Of a stretch of DNA of 64,000 nucleotides, positions 26,266 through 35,667 are shown piece after piece. Position 1 is the first letter of the stretch. Each line of letters opens with the position of its first letter. The position numbers and the translations under genes were made by a program. Source of the stretch: Mycobacterium saskatchewanense (GTDB lineage Bacteria; Actinomycetota; Actinomycetes; Mycobacteriales; Mycobacteriaceae); assembly GCF_010729105.1 (NCBI RefSeq), contig NZ_AP022573.1, positions 2,976,001 through 3,040,000 of the forward strand, given 5' to 3'. The notes under the pieces were generated by a model that was not told where the DNA came from, searched no databases, and saw only the letters and a program-made list of their open reading frames with translations.

Positions 26266-27057
26266 TCAGCGGCCGGCGCCGGCGGGCCGCGCAACGAGCG
26301 GCACCAACCGATGATCGCGGGTGAACACCAAGCGGATCAGGCCAAGCGCGATGACGACGGTGGTGGCGGCGACCGAGCCCAAGATGAGGAACATGACGAC
26401 GGCCTGGACCAGCACGGCCTGCACGGGGTGCACGCCGGCCAGGATCAGGCCGGTCATCGCGCCGGGCAAGAAAACCAGCCCGGTGGCTTTGGTGGTCTCG
26501 ATCTGCGGCGAGATCGCGGACCGCAACGCGGTCCGCAGGTAGGGAGCGGCGGCCTGCCGGGACGGCTGCCCGAGGGCGAGGCGGGCCTCCACCTCGTCGC
26601 GCTTGTCGCGCAGTTCGTCGACCAGGCGCCGCGCCACCAGCACCATGGCGGTCATCGAATTGCCGATCATCATCCCGGCGACCGGCACCAGGGTGCGCGC
26701 TTGCAGCGGAAACACCCGCAACCCGAAGATCACGCCCAACGTAAGCACCGCCGCGGCCGCGAACGCGGCCACCGCCAGCGGCGCCAGCCGGGGGACTTCC
26801 GGCGCGCGCCGACGGGCCACATCCCCGGCGTAGGCGACCATGCCGGCCACCCAAGCCCAGGACCACCAGAGGGAGCGGCCGGGCGCGAACAGCAGTGTCA
26901 ACGCCCCACCGACGAGCAGCAACTGGGCCAGCGCGCGGGCCGCCGCCCACACCAGCTGCCGCTCGAGCCCCAGCCGCTGCCACAGCGAAATCGCCGCCGC
27001 CGCGGCCACGAGTACGAGCGATGTGGCCAGCCCCACCCAGCCCACCTGACCGTTCAC
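26266..27057 (-). CDS. FetB-like ABC transporter permease
   Basis: A 263-residue membrane protein with about seven helices, of the UPF0014/FetB (YbbM) family. The characteristic central block is VAGMMIGNSMTAMVLVARRL, followed by the soluble loop with ARLALG and the R-S-A-I-S-P motif, then GLVFLPGAMTGLILAGVHP. FetA/FetB is described as an iron exporter in enterobacteria that protects against oxidative stress. The start overlaps the stop of the ATPase gene (ATGA at 27054-27057), so the two subunits are made together. Confidence 0.88.
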   Translation of the reverse strand: MNGQVGWVGLATSLVLVAAAAAISLWQRLGLERQLVWAAARALAQLLLVGGALTLLFAPGRSLWWSWAWVAGMVAYAGDVARRRAPEVPRLAPLAVAAFAAAAVLTLGVIFGLRVFPLQARTLVPVAGMMIGNSMTAMVLVARRLVDELRDKRDEVEARLALGQPSRQAAAPYLRTALRSAISPQIETTKATGLVFLPGAMTGLILAGVHPVQAVLVQAVVMFLILGSVAATTVVIALGLIRLVFTRDHRLVPLVARPAGAGR

Positions 27058-27737
27058 CGGGAGACCGACCCGTTGCCCGGACTCTTCGCGACGGGCCCCA
27101 TCCCGAGGCCGCGACCCCGCGCGATGCGCAGGACCCGGTCGGCGGCCCGCTCGACCTGCGCCGGGTCATGGGTGACCCAGAGGGCGGGAATCCCATCCGC
27201 GGCCAAGTCCCGCACTGCCCGCTCGATCACGGTGGCCGCTTCCGCGTCGACGGCCGAGGTGGGTTCGTCCAGGAGCAGCACCTGCGGCTGCGCCAGCAGC
27301 GTGCGGGCCAGGCACATGCGCTGCGCCTCCCCGCCCGACAGCGCGGCGGCGTCGCGGTCCAGCCACGAGCCGGTCAGCGCGACCCGCGCGAGCGTCTCCC
27401 GCATCCGTGCGTCGGAGACACCCGGATCGGCGGCCCGCAGGTTGTCGGCCACCGTGCCGGGAAACGGGGTGGGCCGCTGGAAACACATGCCGACCTGGCG
27501 CCGCAGCCACAACGGGTCGGTCGAGCCGATGTCGGCGCCGCGGAACAGGACGCGCCCGCTCGTCGCCACCTCCAGGCGATTACACAACCGCAGCAGGGTC
27601 GACTTGCCCGACCCCGACGGCCCGAAGACCGCCGTCACGCCACGGCGGGGAATGGCGGCGGTGAGCCCGTCCAGGGCCCGGACGCCGTCCCGTTCGACGA
27701 CGACGTCGGCGAACTCGAACACCAGCTCCTCATCCAC
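27054..27737 (-). CDS. FetA-like ABC transporter ATP-binding protein
   Basis: A 227-residue ABC ATPase. Walker A is GPSGSGKST, the signature is LSGGEAQRM, Walker B is VLLLDEPTSAVD, and the switch histidine is in VTHDPAQ. The short Q-loop region reads QVGMCFQRPTPFPGTV. The following gene is the matching FetB-like permease, so the pair probably forms a metal (iron) or related exporter. This is family inference. An alternative is a transporter of another small ion. There is no binding-protein gene, as expected for an exporter. Confidence 0.9.
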   Translation of the reverse strand: MDEELVFEFADVVVERDGVRALDGLTAAIPRRGVTAVFGPSGSGKSTLLRLCNRLEVATSGRVLFRGADIGSTDPLWLRRQVGMCFQRPTPFPGTVADNLRAADPGVSDARMRETLARVALTGSWLDRDAAALSGGEAQRMCLARTLLAQPQVLLLDEPTSAVDAEAATVIERAVRDLAADGIPALWVTHDPAQVERAADRVLRIARGRGLGMGPVAKSPGNGSVSR

Positions 27738-27843
27738 TAACCGCCATCCTGCATCATGCCGCCGACGGCGGCGCCGGCTCAGGACGACGCGTTTGCTGGT
27801 GAGACGGCTGCGACCACCCGAAACCGTCGCCTACAGTTGTGTC

Positions 27844-28008
27844 ATGGCAACGAAATCTGACCCGGCGGAAATCGGCGACGTGGAGCCGGTGGCCGACAGC
27901 ACCGCAAGCCAGGCGCGGCGAGTCGTAGCCGCGTACGCGAATGACGCCGACGAATGCCGCGTGTTCCTGTCCATGCTCGGTATTGGACCGGCGAAGCTCG
28001 ACACCTAA
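27844..28008 (+). CDS. 54-residue conserved protein upstream of otsA (Rv3489-like)
   Basis: The ATG at 27844 opens a 54-residue frame (MATKSDPAEIGDVEPVADS, then ARRVVAAYANDADECRVFLSMLGIG) that ends at TAA 28006-28008. otsA starts at the very next base, so the two are certainly co-transcribed and probably translationally coupled. The same small gene precedes otsA in M. tuberculosis (Rv3489), so it is real despite its size. It has no known domain. A role in trehalose synthesis or its control is only suggested by position. Confidence 0.75.
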   Translation: MATKSDPAEIGDVEPVADSTASQARRVVAAYANDADECRVFLSMLGIGPAKLDT

Positions 28009-29502
28009 ATGGCTCCCGCGGGCGGGCAACAACCGAAGACTTCCCCGTTCGGGAATTCGGACTTCGTCGTGGTCGCCAATCGGTTGCCCGTCGATCAGGA
28101 GCGGCTTCCCGACGGCACCACCGCATGGAAGCGCAGCCCGGGCGGGCTGGTCACCGCCCTGGAACCGCTGCTGCGCCGTCGGCGCGGGGCCTGGGTCGGC
28201 TGGGCGGGGGTCCCGGACGACGGGCCCGACGACGAACTCGACCAGGATGACGAGCCCATCGTCCAGGACGACCTGGAGCTGCGCCCGGTGCGGCTGTCCG
28301 CCGATGACGTCCGTCAGTACTACGAGGGTTTCTCCAACGCCACCCTGTGGCCGCTGTACCACGACGTCATCGTCAAACCGCTCTACCACCGCGAATGGTG
28401 GGAGCGTTACGTCGAGGTCAACCGCCGCTTCGCCGAGGCCACGTCACGTGCCGCCGCAGAGGGCGCGACGGTATGGGTGCAGGACTACCAGCTGCAACTG
28501 GTGCCCAAAATGCTCCGCGAGCTGCGGCCCGACCTGCTCATCGGGTTCTTCCTGCACATCCCGTTCCCGCCGGTGGAGCTGTTCATGCAGCTGCCGTGGC
28601 GAACCGAGATCATCGAGGGGCTGCTCGGCGCCGACCTGGTCGGGTTCCACCTGTCCGGCGGCGCCCAGAATTTCCTATTCCTGTCGCGACGGTTGATCGG
28701 CGTCAACACGTCGCGGGGATCGGTCGGTGTGCGCTCACGGTTCGGTGAGGTCGAGCTCGCGGACCGCACCGTCCGCGTGGGCGCGTTCCCGATCTCGATC
28801 GACTCGGCCGACCTCGACGCGAAGGCCCGCCACCGCGACGTGCGGCGGCGGGCCCGCGAGATCCGCGCCGAACTGGGCAACCCCCGCAAGATCCTGCTCG
28901 GCGTCGACCGACTCGACTACACCAAGGGCATCGACGTGCGACTGAAGGCCTTCTCCGAGCTGCTCGCCGAGGGTCGCGCCAAACGCGACGACACCGTCCT
29001 GATCCAGCTGGCCACCCCGAGCCGCGAACGCGTGGAGAGCTACCAGATCCTGCGCAGCGAGATCGAGCGCGAGGTGGGCCACATCAACGGCGAGTACGCC
29101 GAGGTCGGTCACCCGGTGGTGCACTACCTGCATCGCCCGGTGCCGCGCGACGAGCTCATCGCTTTCTTCGTCGCCGCCGACGTCATGCTGGTCACCCCGC
29201 TGCGCGACGGGATGAACCTGGTGGCCAAGGAGTACGTCGCCTGCCGCAGCGATCTGGGCGGCGCGCTCGTCCTGAGCGAATTCACCGGCGCCGCAGCCGA
29301 ACTTCGAACGGCCTACCTGGTCAACCCGCACGACACCGAGGGCGTCAAGGATGCCATCGAGGCCGCGCTCAACCAGACCGAGGAGGAAGGCAGGCGGCGG
29401 ATGCGGTCGCTGCGACGGCAGGTGCTCGCCCACGACGTGGACCGCTGGGCGCGGTCGTTCCTCGACGCGCTCGCGGAGTCGCGCCCGGACGACGCCGAAT
29501 AG
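28009..29502 (+). CDS. otsA: Trehalose-6-phosphate synthase OtsA
   Basis: A 497-residue GT20 glycosyltransferase, full length. It joins glucose from a nucleotide sugar to glucose 6-phosphate to make trehalose 6-phosphate. Visible motifs are VVANRLPVD and [11 protein letters not shown] at the N-terminus, [37 protein letters not shown] in the nucleotide-sugar site, and [16 protein letters not shown]. The trehalose phosphatase (otsB) is not adjacent. The product feeds the trehalose pool used for mycolate transfer and stress resistance in mycobacteria. The start follows directly on the 54-residue gene. Confidence 0.96.
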   Translation: MAPAGGQQPKTSPFGNSDFVVVANRLPVDQERLPDGTTAWKRSPGGLVTALEPLLRRRRGAWVGWAGVPDDGPDDELDQDDEPIVQDDLELRPVRLSADDVRQYYEGFSNATLWPLYHDVIVKPLYHREWWERYVEVNRRFAEATSRAAAEGATVWVQDYQLQLVPKMLRELRPDLLIGFFLHIPFPPVELFMQLPWRTEIIEGLLGADLVGFHLSGGAQNFLFLSRRLIGVNTSRGSVGVRSRFGEVELADRTVRVGAFPISIDSADLDAKARHRDVRRRAREIRAELGNPRKILLGVDRLDYTKGIDVRLKAFSELLAEGRAKRDDTVLIQLATPSRERVESYQILRSEIEREVGHINGEYAEVGHPVVHYLHRPVPRDELIAFFVAADVMLVTPLRDGMNLVAKEYVACRSDLGGALVLSEFTGAAAELRTAYLVNPHDTEGVKDAIEAALNQTEEEGRRRMRSLRRQVLAHDVDRWARSFLDALAESRPDDAE

Positions 29503-29568
29503 CTTCAGCCCCGTGGTGTTACGACCCGATCGCTGTGATACTCGATGCAGCGAGAAGGGAGGAATGCC

Positions 29569-30144
29569 ATGATCCGTCGAAGGCTGGCCGCCGGTGCGGG
29601 CATCTTCTCGGTGGTCGTGTTGGGTTTCGCGCTGGAGTCGGGCGACCCGGCCCGGGCCGTCGCGCCACCGGCGGACGGCATGTACTCCTTCAACCAGGCG
29701 GGAGTGTCGGGCGTGACGTGGCAGGTGACCGCCCTCTGCGATCAGGTCAACGGAAGCCGTTACTACAAGGACTATTCCAACCCCGACATCATGGCGGACT
29801 TCTGCGCGCTGAACGTGGTGAGCTCGACCGACGAGCGAATCAGCCGCCAGGACAAGCTGCAGAACTACAGCGGCAGGGCGCGGCTGGTCAGTGGGCTGTG
29901 GACCTTCAAGGTCGACATCGCCGACGGCCTCTCGTGCCCGAACGGCGGCACCGGTGCCTCCACCGAGACGTTCGCCTTCGACAACGAGACGATGGCCGGC
30001 ACGCACACCTCGTTGCACGGCGCGGTCTGCGGCCTGCAGCCGGCAATGAGTAAGCAGCCTTTCTCGTTGCAGCTCAGCGGCCCGCCACCCAGCCCGATCC
30101 AGCGTTACCCGTTGCAGTGCAACGACATCGCCATCTGTTACTGA
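29569..30144 (+). CDS. Secreted protein (Rv3491-like)
   Basis: The ATG at 29569 follows GGGAGG and gives 191 residues. Residues 1-31 are a signal peptide (MIRRR, hydrophobic core, ARAVA). The mature part has six cysteines (TALCDQ, DFCALN, GLSCPN, AVCGLQ, LQCND, AICY), probably three disulfides. M. tuberculosis has a similar gene, Rv3491, between otsA and the mce4-associated genes. No enzymatic motif is visible. It converges with the mce-associated genes. Confidence 0.8.
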   Translation: MIRRRLAAGAGIFSVVVLGFALESGDPARAVAPPADGMYSFNQAGVSGVTWQVTALCDQVNGSRYYKDYSNPDIMADFCALNVVSSTDERISRQDKLQNYSGRARLVSGLWTFKVDIADGLSCPNGGTGASTETFAFDNETMAGTHTSLHGAVCGLQPAMSKQPFSLQLSGPPPSPIQRYPLQCNDIAICY

Positions 30145-30151
30145 TCGGCCG

Positions 30152-30643
30152 CTAGATCGGTGTGATGTAATTAATCAGCCACTGCTTGCCGATCTTCTTG
30201 AAGTCCACCCGCAGGCGGCTGCCGTCGTACAGCGGCTGACGCGACTTGTCGGTCACGGTGCGGTTCATGTAAACCATCACAGACGCCGAATCCCGGTGCG
30301 CCGACATGACTCCCACGCCGACGACGTTGGCCTGAACGACGACCTCGCGCTTCTTCGCCTCCGGAATGATCTGCGCATTGGCGCTTTTCTTGAATTCCTG
30401 GCGATAGTCGGGCGTCAGCAGCGGGTACGCGTCGGCGAGGCTGCGTTCGACGGTCTGGTAGTCGTAGGCGAAGACCTCGGGTATCCGCTTCGCGGCCAGC
30501 CCGGGCAACTCCGCCCGCGCGGCTTGTTCGTCGCGCGTCACCACCCGGTCCCAGTAGAACCACCCGGCGGTCGCCGACAGACCGACGATGCCCGCCACCA
30601 TCAGGACGCCCAACACGGCGATCACCCAGCGCCGCAAGCGCAT
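30152..30643 (-). CDS. Mce-associated membrane protein (Rv3492c-like)
   Basis: A 163-residue protein with one N-terminal helix (VIAVLGVLMVAGIVGLSATAGWFYW) and an outer domain with VFAYDYQTVERSLADAYPLLTPDYRQEF, typical of Mce-associated (Mam) proteins. It is the last gene of the mce4 operon here. Mam proteins are thought to stabilise or complete the Mce complex. The start overlaps the stop of the preceding Mam gene (TGATG at 30641-30645), so translation is coupled. Confidence 0.88.
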   Translation of the reverse strand: MRLRRWVIAVLGVLMVAGIVGLSATAGWFYWDRVVTRDEQAARAELPGLAAKRIPEVFAYDYQTVERSLADAYPLLTPDYRQEFKKSANAQIIPEAKKREVVVQANVVGVGVMSAHRDSASVMVYMNRTVTDKSRQPLYDGSRLRVDFKKIGKQWLINYITPI

Positions 30644-31344
30644 CAGTTACCCCCGTCCGGGTACTTCAGGTCGTAGCCGGTCATCCGCCCGGACTCGTCC
30701 TCGTGCACGATGACGCGCAGCCGATACGGCATGGACGGCTTGTTGACCCCGTCGATGTCGGCGACCGTGACGCGCACGGACACCAGCACCGAGGCGTTGT
30801 CGGTGACCGAGTCGATGCCCTCCAGCGCGGCGCCGTTGACGACCGCCTCGGATGTCGCGTTGGTGGAACGGAACAGGCTCTTGAGGTTCTCGATGTTGTT
30901 GTTGGCGCCCAGCATCCCACGCAGCGGGCCGCTGGTGCCGTTGTAGAACCGGTTCACGCTGTCGTCAATGTTGTCCTGCTTGTAGCTGAACATGTTGACC
31001 ACGGTTTGCGTGGCGGTGTCGACGAAGCGCTGGTCGCGCGCCTGTTCGGCGTCGGCGTGCCGTTGCTGGCCGACGAGCGCGACCACGCAGGCGGCCAGCG
31101 CTCCGATCGCCAGCAGGCCGGTGGCGAACGCGATCGAGGCGACGAGGGCGCGATGCGGCCGCCGGCGCGGGGGCGGCTTGACGGGCTTGAGCTGCTTACC
31201 GCCCTTGGCTGCGGTCTTGACCGCCGGCTTGGGCGCGACGTCGACGGCGACCGTTGCGGCCTCGGCGGCCTCGCTCGTGGCCGGGCCCGCCGCGCGGGAG
31301 GCCCGGCGACGGACGCGCTGCGTCGTCGTCTGTCGATCCGTCAC
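30643..31344 (-). CDS. Mce-associated membrane protein (Rv3493c-like)
   Basis: A 233-residue protein. Its first 65 residues are basic and alanine/proline-rich (KPVKPPPRRRPHRA), followed by one membrane helix (ALVASIAFATGLLAIGALAACVVALV) and an outer Mam domain (FVDTATQTVVNMFSYKQDNIDDSVNRF). It lies between mce4F and the Rv3492c-like gene, overlapping both by a few bases. It is therefore part of the Mce4 operon and probably of the transporter complex in the cell envelope. Confidence 0.88.
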   Translation of the reverse strand: MTDRQTTTQRVRRRASRAAGPATSEAAEAATVAVDVAPKPAVKTAAKGGKQLKPVKPPPRRRPHRALVASIAFATGLLAIGALAACVVALVGQQRHADAEQARDQRFVDTATQTVVNMFSYKQDNIDDSVNRFYNGTSGPLRGMLGANNNIENLKSLFRSTNATSEAVVNGAALEGIDSVTDNASVLVSVRVTVADIDGVNKPSMPYRLRVIVHEDESGRMTGYDLKYPDGGN

Positions 31345-33065
31345 TACATAGGCCTTGGATCAAGCATCAGGTCCACCCAATTCTCGGCACTGGACGCGCC
31401 ACTCGCGCCGGCCGCGAAAATACCAGTGCCTCCTGCCGGGTCCCTGAACGCTCCCGTGCTCTGGTCGTAGGTGGTGTAGGCCGGCCCGCTGGCCTGCGGC
31501 TGCGAGCCCGGAGGCGGCCCCCACGGTTTCTCGGGTCCCGGACCCGCCGGCGGCGGATTGATCCCCTCCGGCGGGGCCGGCGGCGGCAGCCACTTCGGAT
31601 ACGGAAGTTGGGGTGGGACCGGCGGATAATTAGGCGGCATCCACGACGGGTTGCCGGGCGGGGGCCCACTGTCGTTGGGCGGCGGCGGGTCGAACGCCGG
31701 CTGGTGCGGCGCCGGGCCGGGCCCCGGCACCACGCCGGGCGGGGGCGGCCCGGCGATGGGCGTGCCCGGATCCGGATCGGCGCCCGGCGGGATGTACGGG
31801 AACTTGTTCGGTGGCAACACATTCAGCCCGTTCGTCACCGGCGTGTCGTAGGGCACCGGCGGACCGCGCCACGGGTTGCGGCCCACCGGCACATATCCCT
31901 TCGGGTCGCGACAGAGCTGAATCGTGGGCGCCCGCTTGCCGGGGAATTCCTGGCACGGATAGTTGCGCGCGCCGCGTACGGTGCTCGGGTCGCTCTGGGC
32001 GACCTTGCAGTACATGTCCCTCGGGAGCTCCCGCAAGGTCTCGTCGGCCGGCGTGCGCATCAAGGGCGGCGGCAGGAAGCCCACGGCGCACGGCGGCGGG
32101 TCGTTCAGGTCGAGCTTGAAGTCGAGCTTGGCACCCTCGTCCTGCGGCACACCGCCGGCGGCCGTCGTGATGGCGGCGAACAGCGCCGGCAACACCACCA
32201 GCAGTTGCTCGATGGACTTGTGGTAGATCACGCCCACCCGGCCGAGGTTGGCCAGGCTCGCCGCCAGCGCCGGGAACGTCGGTCGGATGCCGGAGAACGC
32301 GGTGCTGGCTTCGTCGGCCGCGCCGGGAGCAATCGACAGTGTCGAGCGCAGCTGCGGGTCGGCCTGATGGACCTCGGAGGTGAACCGCGCCAACCCGTCC
32401 GACAGGGACTTGATGTCGGCGCCGGCGCGGATCTGCGCCTGCAGGAACGGCCCGGCCTGGTCGATCAGCTGCGAGATCTGCGGGTAGTTCGCGTTGGCCT
32501 CGTCCACCAGCAGCCGCGCCGACTCGAACAGCCGGGCGAGCTCGGGACCCGATCCGTTGGCCGCGGCGAAGGTCTCGTGCAGCAGCTCACGCAGGCGCGT
32601 ATCCCCGAGGCTGTTGACCAGCGTCTCGGCCCGCTTCAGCAAGTCGGCGACGTCCTGACCGATCCGCGTGTTCTGCCGATCGATCCGGAAGCCGTTGTGC
32701 AGCTTGCCCGTTGCCGGCAGGCTGGGCGGCACCAGGTCGATGTACTGCTCGCCGACCGCCGACACGCTCTTGACGGTGGCGGTGACGTTCGACGGGATGG
32801 CGGTGCCGCTGTTCAGCCGCATCGTGGCGGTGACCCCGTTGGGGTTGAGGCCCACCGACTCGACCCGCCCCACCGCGACGCCGCGATAGGTGACGTTGGC
32901 GTTCTGATAAAGCCCGCCGCCGGCGACGAAATCGGCAGTGCCGGCGTAGGTTCCGAGCCCGAACGTGGCGGGCAGCCGCAGGTAGAAGATGGCCATCAAG
33001 GCCAGCGTGACCGCAGTGATCACCGCGAAGATCGAAAGCTGGATCCGAGTGAGTTTGTCGATCAT
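31344..33065 (-). CDS. mce4F: Mce4F, MCE-family subunit of the cholesterol importer
   Basis: A 573-residue protein with an N-terminal membrane helix (IFAVITAVTLALMAIFYL), an MCE/MlaD domain (VTYRGVAVGRVESVGLNPNGV and SAVGEQYIDLVPP), a long helical part and a proline-rich C-terminal 150 residues (many P-P and G-P-G). MCE proteins form hexameric tubes that carry lipids across the periplasm. Mce4 is the established cholesterol importer of M. tuberculosis. It overlaps mce4E (ATGA at 33062-33065) and is followed by the Mam genes. The proline-rich tail is typical of the F subunit. Confidence 0.93.
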   Translation of the reverse strand: MIDKLTRIQLSIFAVITAVTLALMAIFYLRLPATFGLGTYAGTADFVAGGGLYQNANVTYRGVAVGRVESVGLNPNGVTATMRLNSGTAIPSNVTATVKSVSAVGEQYIDLVPPSLPATGKLHNGFRIDRQNTRIGQDVADLLKRAETLVNSLGDTRLRELLHETFAAANGSGPELARLFESARLLVDEANANYPQISQLIDQAGPFLQAQIRAGADIKSLSDGLARFTSEVHQADPQLRSTLSIAPGAADEASTAFSGIRPTFPALAASLANLGRVGVIYHKSIEQLLVVLPALFAAITTAAGGVPQDEGAKLDFKLDLNDPPPCAVGFLPPPLMRTPADETLRELPRDMYCKVAQSDPSTVRGARNYPCQEFPGKRAPTIQLCRDPKGYVPVGRNPWRGPPVPYDTPVTNGLNVLPPNKFPYIPPGADPDPGTPIAGPPPPGVVPGPGPAPHQPAFDPPPPNDSGPPPGNPSWMPPNYPPVPPQLPYPKWLPPPAPPEGINPPPAGPGPEKPWGPPPGSQPQASGPAYTTYDQSTGAFRDPAGGTGIFAAGASGASSAENWVDLMLDPRPM

Positions 33066-34243
33066 CGTGCCGCCCCTTGCTGCGCTTCCGAACCCGAGGC
33101 GGTGCCGGGCGGAATCTTGAACGGATCGGCGGCCTGCCCCGACAGGTTGGCGAGTTCACCTGTCAGGAAGTCGGGGGGGTTCAGGATCTCGCTCATGTGC
33201 ATCATGTTCGGATCGAGCGCGTAGGACGTGGTGAAGAACGTCTCACCGATCCGGCGCAGGGTGAGGTCGAACGTGGTGAACACGTTGAGGTAGTCGCCTC
33301 GCACGGCCTGTTTGATGCCGAAGTTCGGGAACGGGAACGTCAGCAGCAGCTGCAGCGAGGTGACGAAGTTCTTGCGATTGTCGTTGAGGGCCTTGACGAC
33401 CGAGTACAGGTCCTTGAGGTCTTCGGCGAAATCCACCTTGGTCTTGGCCAGGACGCGGGATGTCACCAGCGCCAGCCGCTTGAGAGACGAGAACGCCTCG
33501 ACGATGTGGTCGCGATTCTTGTTGAGCACCCGGATCGCATCGGGCAGCGTGTCCAGTGCCCGGCCCAGGTTGTCCCGGTCGCGCGCCAGCGTGGCAGAGA
33601 ATCGGTTCAGCCCGTCGACCGCGTCGATGATGTCGTTGACCTGCTGGTTGAGCCCGCCCGTCAGCTCCGCCAGCCTCGGCATCAGGTCGGCGAACTGGTC
33701 CTGCCGACCCGCGACGGCCTGATAGGTCTCGTCGGTGATCTCCTCGAGCGCGCCGACATTGCCCTTGTTCACGACGACGCCGAGGGCCGAGAGCACTTCC
33801 TCGGTGGTGGGATACCGGCCGGTGCGCGATTCGGGGATCTTCGAACCGTCGGTCAGTTTGCCGGTCGCAGGCTTGCCCTTCGGGCGGGCGAGGTCGATGT
33901 GCATCGAACCCAGCAGCGAGGTCTGGGCCACCGTCGCTGTTGCGTTGGCCGGCAGGTCGACATTCCCGTTCAGCGCCAGTTTCACCGCGGCGTAGAAGGA
34001 TCCGTCGGCCCGCTGCTCGGCCGCGATGCCGGCCACGCTGCCGACGGTGACGTCGTCCACCATGACCGGCGAGTTCTGCGGCAGCGTCGCCACGTCGGGC
34101 AATTCGACGGTGATCGAGTAGGCACCGCCGCCATGGCCCGCGGTGCCCGGCATCACCAGCGAGTTGAGCCCGCTGAACTGGCAACCGGCCAGCAGCGCGC
34201 CGGCGGCCGTCAAAACGCCGCAGCGCAGCCAGATTCGGCTCAT
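33062..34243 (-). CDS. mce4E: Mce4E lipoprotein (LprN)
   Basis: A 393-residue lipoprotein. The signal ends LTAAGALLAGC with lipidation at C21. The MCE domain reads ELPDVATLPQNSPVMVDDVTVGSVAGI. The helical part with LDTLPDAIRVLNKNRDHIVEA follows, and the C-terminus is short. The E subunit is the only lipidated member of each Mce operon. The gene overlaps mce4D upstream and mce4F downstream by ATGA junctions, which supports one polycistronic, coupled message. Confidence 0.93.
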   Translation of the reverse strand: MSRIWLRCGVLTAAGALLAGCQFSGLNSLVMPGTAGHGGGAYSITVELPDVATLPQNSPVMVDDVTVGSVAGIAAEQRADGSFYAAVKLALNGNVDLPANATATVAQTSLLGSMHIDLARPKGKPATGKLTDGSKIPESRTGRYPTTEEVLSALGVVVNKGNVGALEEITDETYQAVAGRQDQFADLMPRLAELTGGLNQQVNDIIDAVDGLNRFSATLARDRDNLGRALDTLPDAIRVLNKNRDHIVEAFSSLKRLALVTSRVLAKTKVDFAEDLKDLYSVVKALNDNRKNFVTSLQLLLTFPFPNFGIKQAVRGDYLNVFTTFDLTLRRIGETFFTTSYALDPNMMHMSEILNPPDFLTGELANLSGQAADPFKIPPGTASGSEAQQGAAR

Positions 34244-35667
34244 CCGCCGCCCTCCTGATCGGGCGGCGCGGGCGGGCTGGGTGCCGCGTTCGGCGGCGGC
34301 CCCGGCAACGGCCCGAACGCGGGGTTCGGGCCGGGAACCGCGCCGGCGGGTGGCGGACCGGGCGCTGGCCCGGTTTGTGGGGCCGACGGGACAAGCAGAG
34401 CCTGCAGGTCAGTCGGATTCTCGGTGGGCGGCGGCTGAGTGCCCTTCGCGGGAATCCAGGTCAGCTGCGGGATGGGGGTGGCCGCCTTGGCCTTCGTCTC
34501 GGGCGTGTCGTAGATGATCTGGCCCTTGTACGCGGTGATCGTGTTGAGTGGGTGGAACATCACCGGCGGGTAGTTCACCGCCAGCCGGCGCAGCACCGGG
34601 CCCAGGCGCTCGCGGCAGAGCTCGGCGCGCTTGTAATAGTCGGGAGCCCTTGTGCCGGCGGCGGTATCGAACGATCCGCCGCAGATGAACTGCACCGGGT
34701 TGGCGAACTCGGGTATCGACAGCAACCCGTTCAGTGTGCCCTGCGCCGGGTCGTAGATGTTGTAGAAGTTGGCGATGCCGGGCCCGGCCACGTGCAGCAC
34801 CTGCTCGATGTTCTCGCTCTGATCGCTCAGCGTCTGCGCGAAGTCGTTGAGCTGGTTGACCGTATCGATCAGCGTCGAGTTGTTCTCGTGCAGGAAGCCC
34901 CGGATGTCCGAGAGCGCCTTGTTCAGCGTGCCGAGCGTGTTGTCGAGATGTCGCGAGCTGTCGGCGAGCACCTGCGATACCGAGGCGACGTTCCCGGCGA
35001 ACTGCACGATCTGTTCGTTGCTCTTCGACAGCGCGTTGACCAGCACCTGCAGGTTCTTGACCGTGCCGAAGATGTCGCCGCGTGAATCACCGAGCCGGCC
35101 CGCGACCTGCGAGAGCTCGCGCAGCGCGTTGTGGAACGAGTCGCCCTTGCCGTCGAATGTGTCTGCGGCCTGGTTGATCGCCGCGCCGAGCGGCCCCTGC
35201 ATCGATCCGGTCGTCGGACCGAGCTGGACAGCCAGCTGGGTCAGCGCCTCCTTCACCTCGTCCCATTCGACCGGCACCGCTGTGCGGGCCAGGTCGATCG
35301 TTCCCCCGTCGGGCAGGACAGCCCCTCCGGTGTAGGCGGGGGTGAGCTGAACGAAGCGGGCCGCCACCAGGTTTGGCGAGATGATGACGGCTTTCGCGTC
35401 CTTGGGGATCTTGACGTCCTTGGACACCGACATGGTGATCATGACGTCCGACGGCCGCGGTTCGATGGTGTCGATCGAACCGACCGGCACCCCGAGGATG
35501 CGCACCTCGTCTCCGGGGTAGAGCCCGACGGCCGACGCGAAGTAACCGACGATCTTCCGGTTGTTGCCTTGCGACGACAGGACATACACGCCCCCCACCA
35601 GCACCGCGATGAGCGCGATGATGGTGGCGTAGCGCAGGCCACTGCTTCCGGAAATCCGTCTGATCAT
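34240..35667 (-). CDS. mce4D: Mce4D, MCE-family subunit
   Basis: The ATG at 35667 overlaps the mce4C stop (ATGA) and gives 475 residues. A start 24 bases further upstream in the same frame is less likely. It has an N-terminal helix (YATIIALIAVLVGGVYVLSS), an MCE domain (GDEVRILGVPVGSIDTIEPRP), a long helical region and a proline-rich tail that ends in QEGGG. It is a subunit of the Mce4 tube. Confidence 0.93.
   Translation of the reverse strand: MIRRISGSSGLRYATIIALIAVLVGGVYVLSSQGNNRKIVGYFASAVGLYPGDEVRILGVPVGSIDTIEPRPSDVMITMSVSKDVKIPKDAKAVIISPNLVAARFVQLTPAYTGGAVLPDGGTIDLARTAVPVEWDEVKEALTQLAVQLGPTTGSMQGPLGAAINQAADTFDGKGDSFHNALRELSQVAGRLGDSRGDIFGTVKNLQVLVNALSKSNEQIVQFAGNVASVSQVLADSSRHLDNTLGTLNKALSDIRGFLHENNSTLIDTVNQLNDFAQTLSDQSENIEQVLHVAGPGIANFYNIYDPAQGTLNGLLSIPEFANPVQFICGGSFDTAAGTRAPDYYKRAELCRERLGPVLRRLAVNYPPVMFHPLNTITAYKGQIIYDTPETKAKAATPIPQLTWIPAKGTQPPPTENPTDLQALLVPSAPQTGPAPGPPPAGAVPGPNPAFGPLPGPPPNAAPSPPAPPDQEGGG

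Noticed and set aside
26251..27843. Extension of the small otsA-upstream gene far to the left
   Set aside because: The frame stays open over the FetAB genes on the other strand, but only the last 54 codons match the conserved small protein, and an ATG at 27844 starts it.
31254..33224. Long + strand frame over mce4F
   Set aside because: It is arginine-rich and antisense to mce4F. No ribosome site or homologue is recognised.
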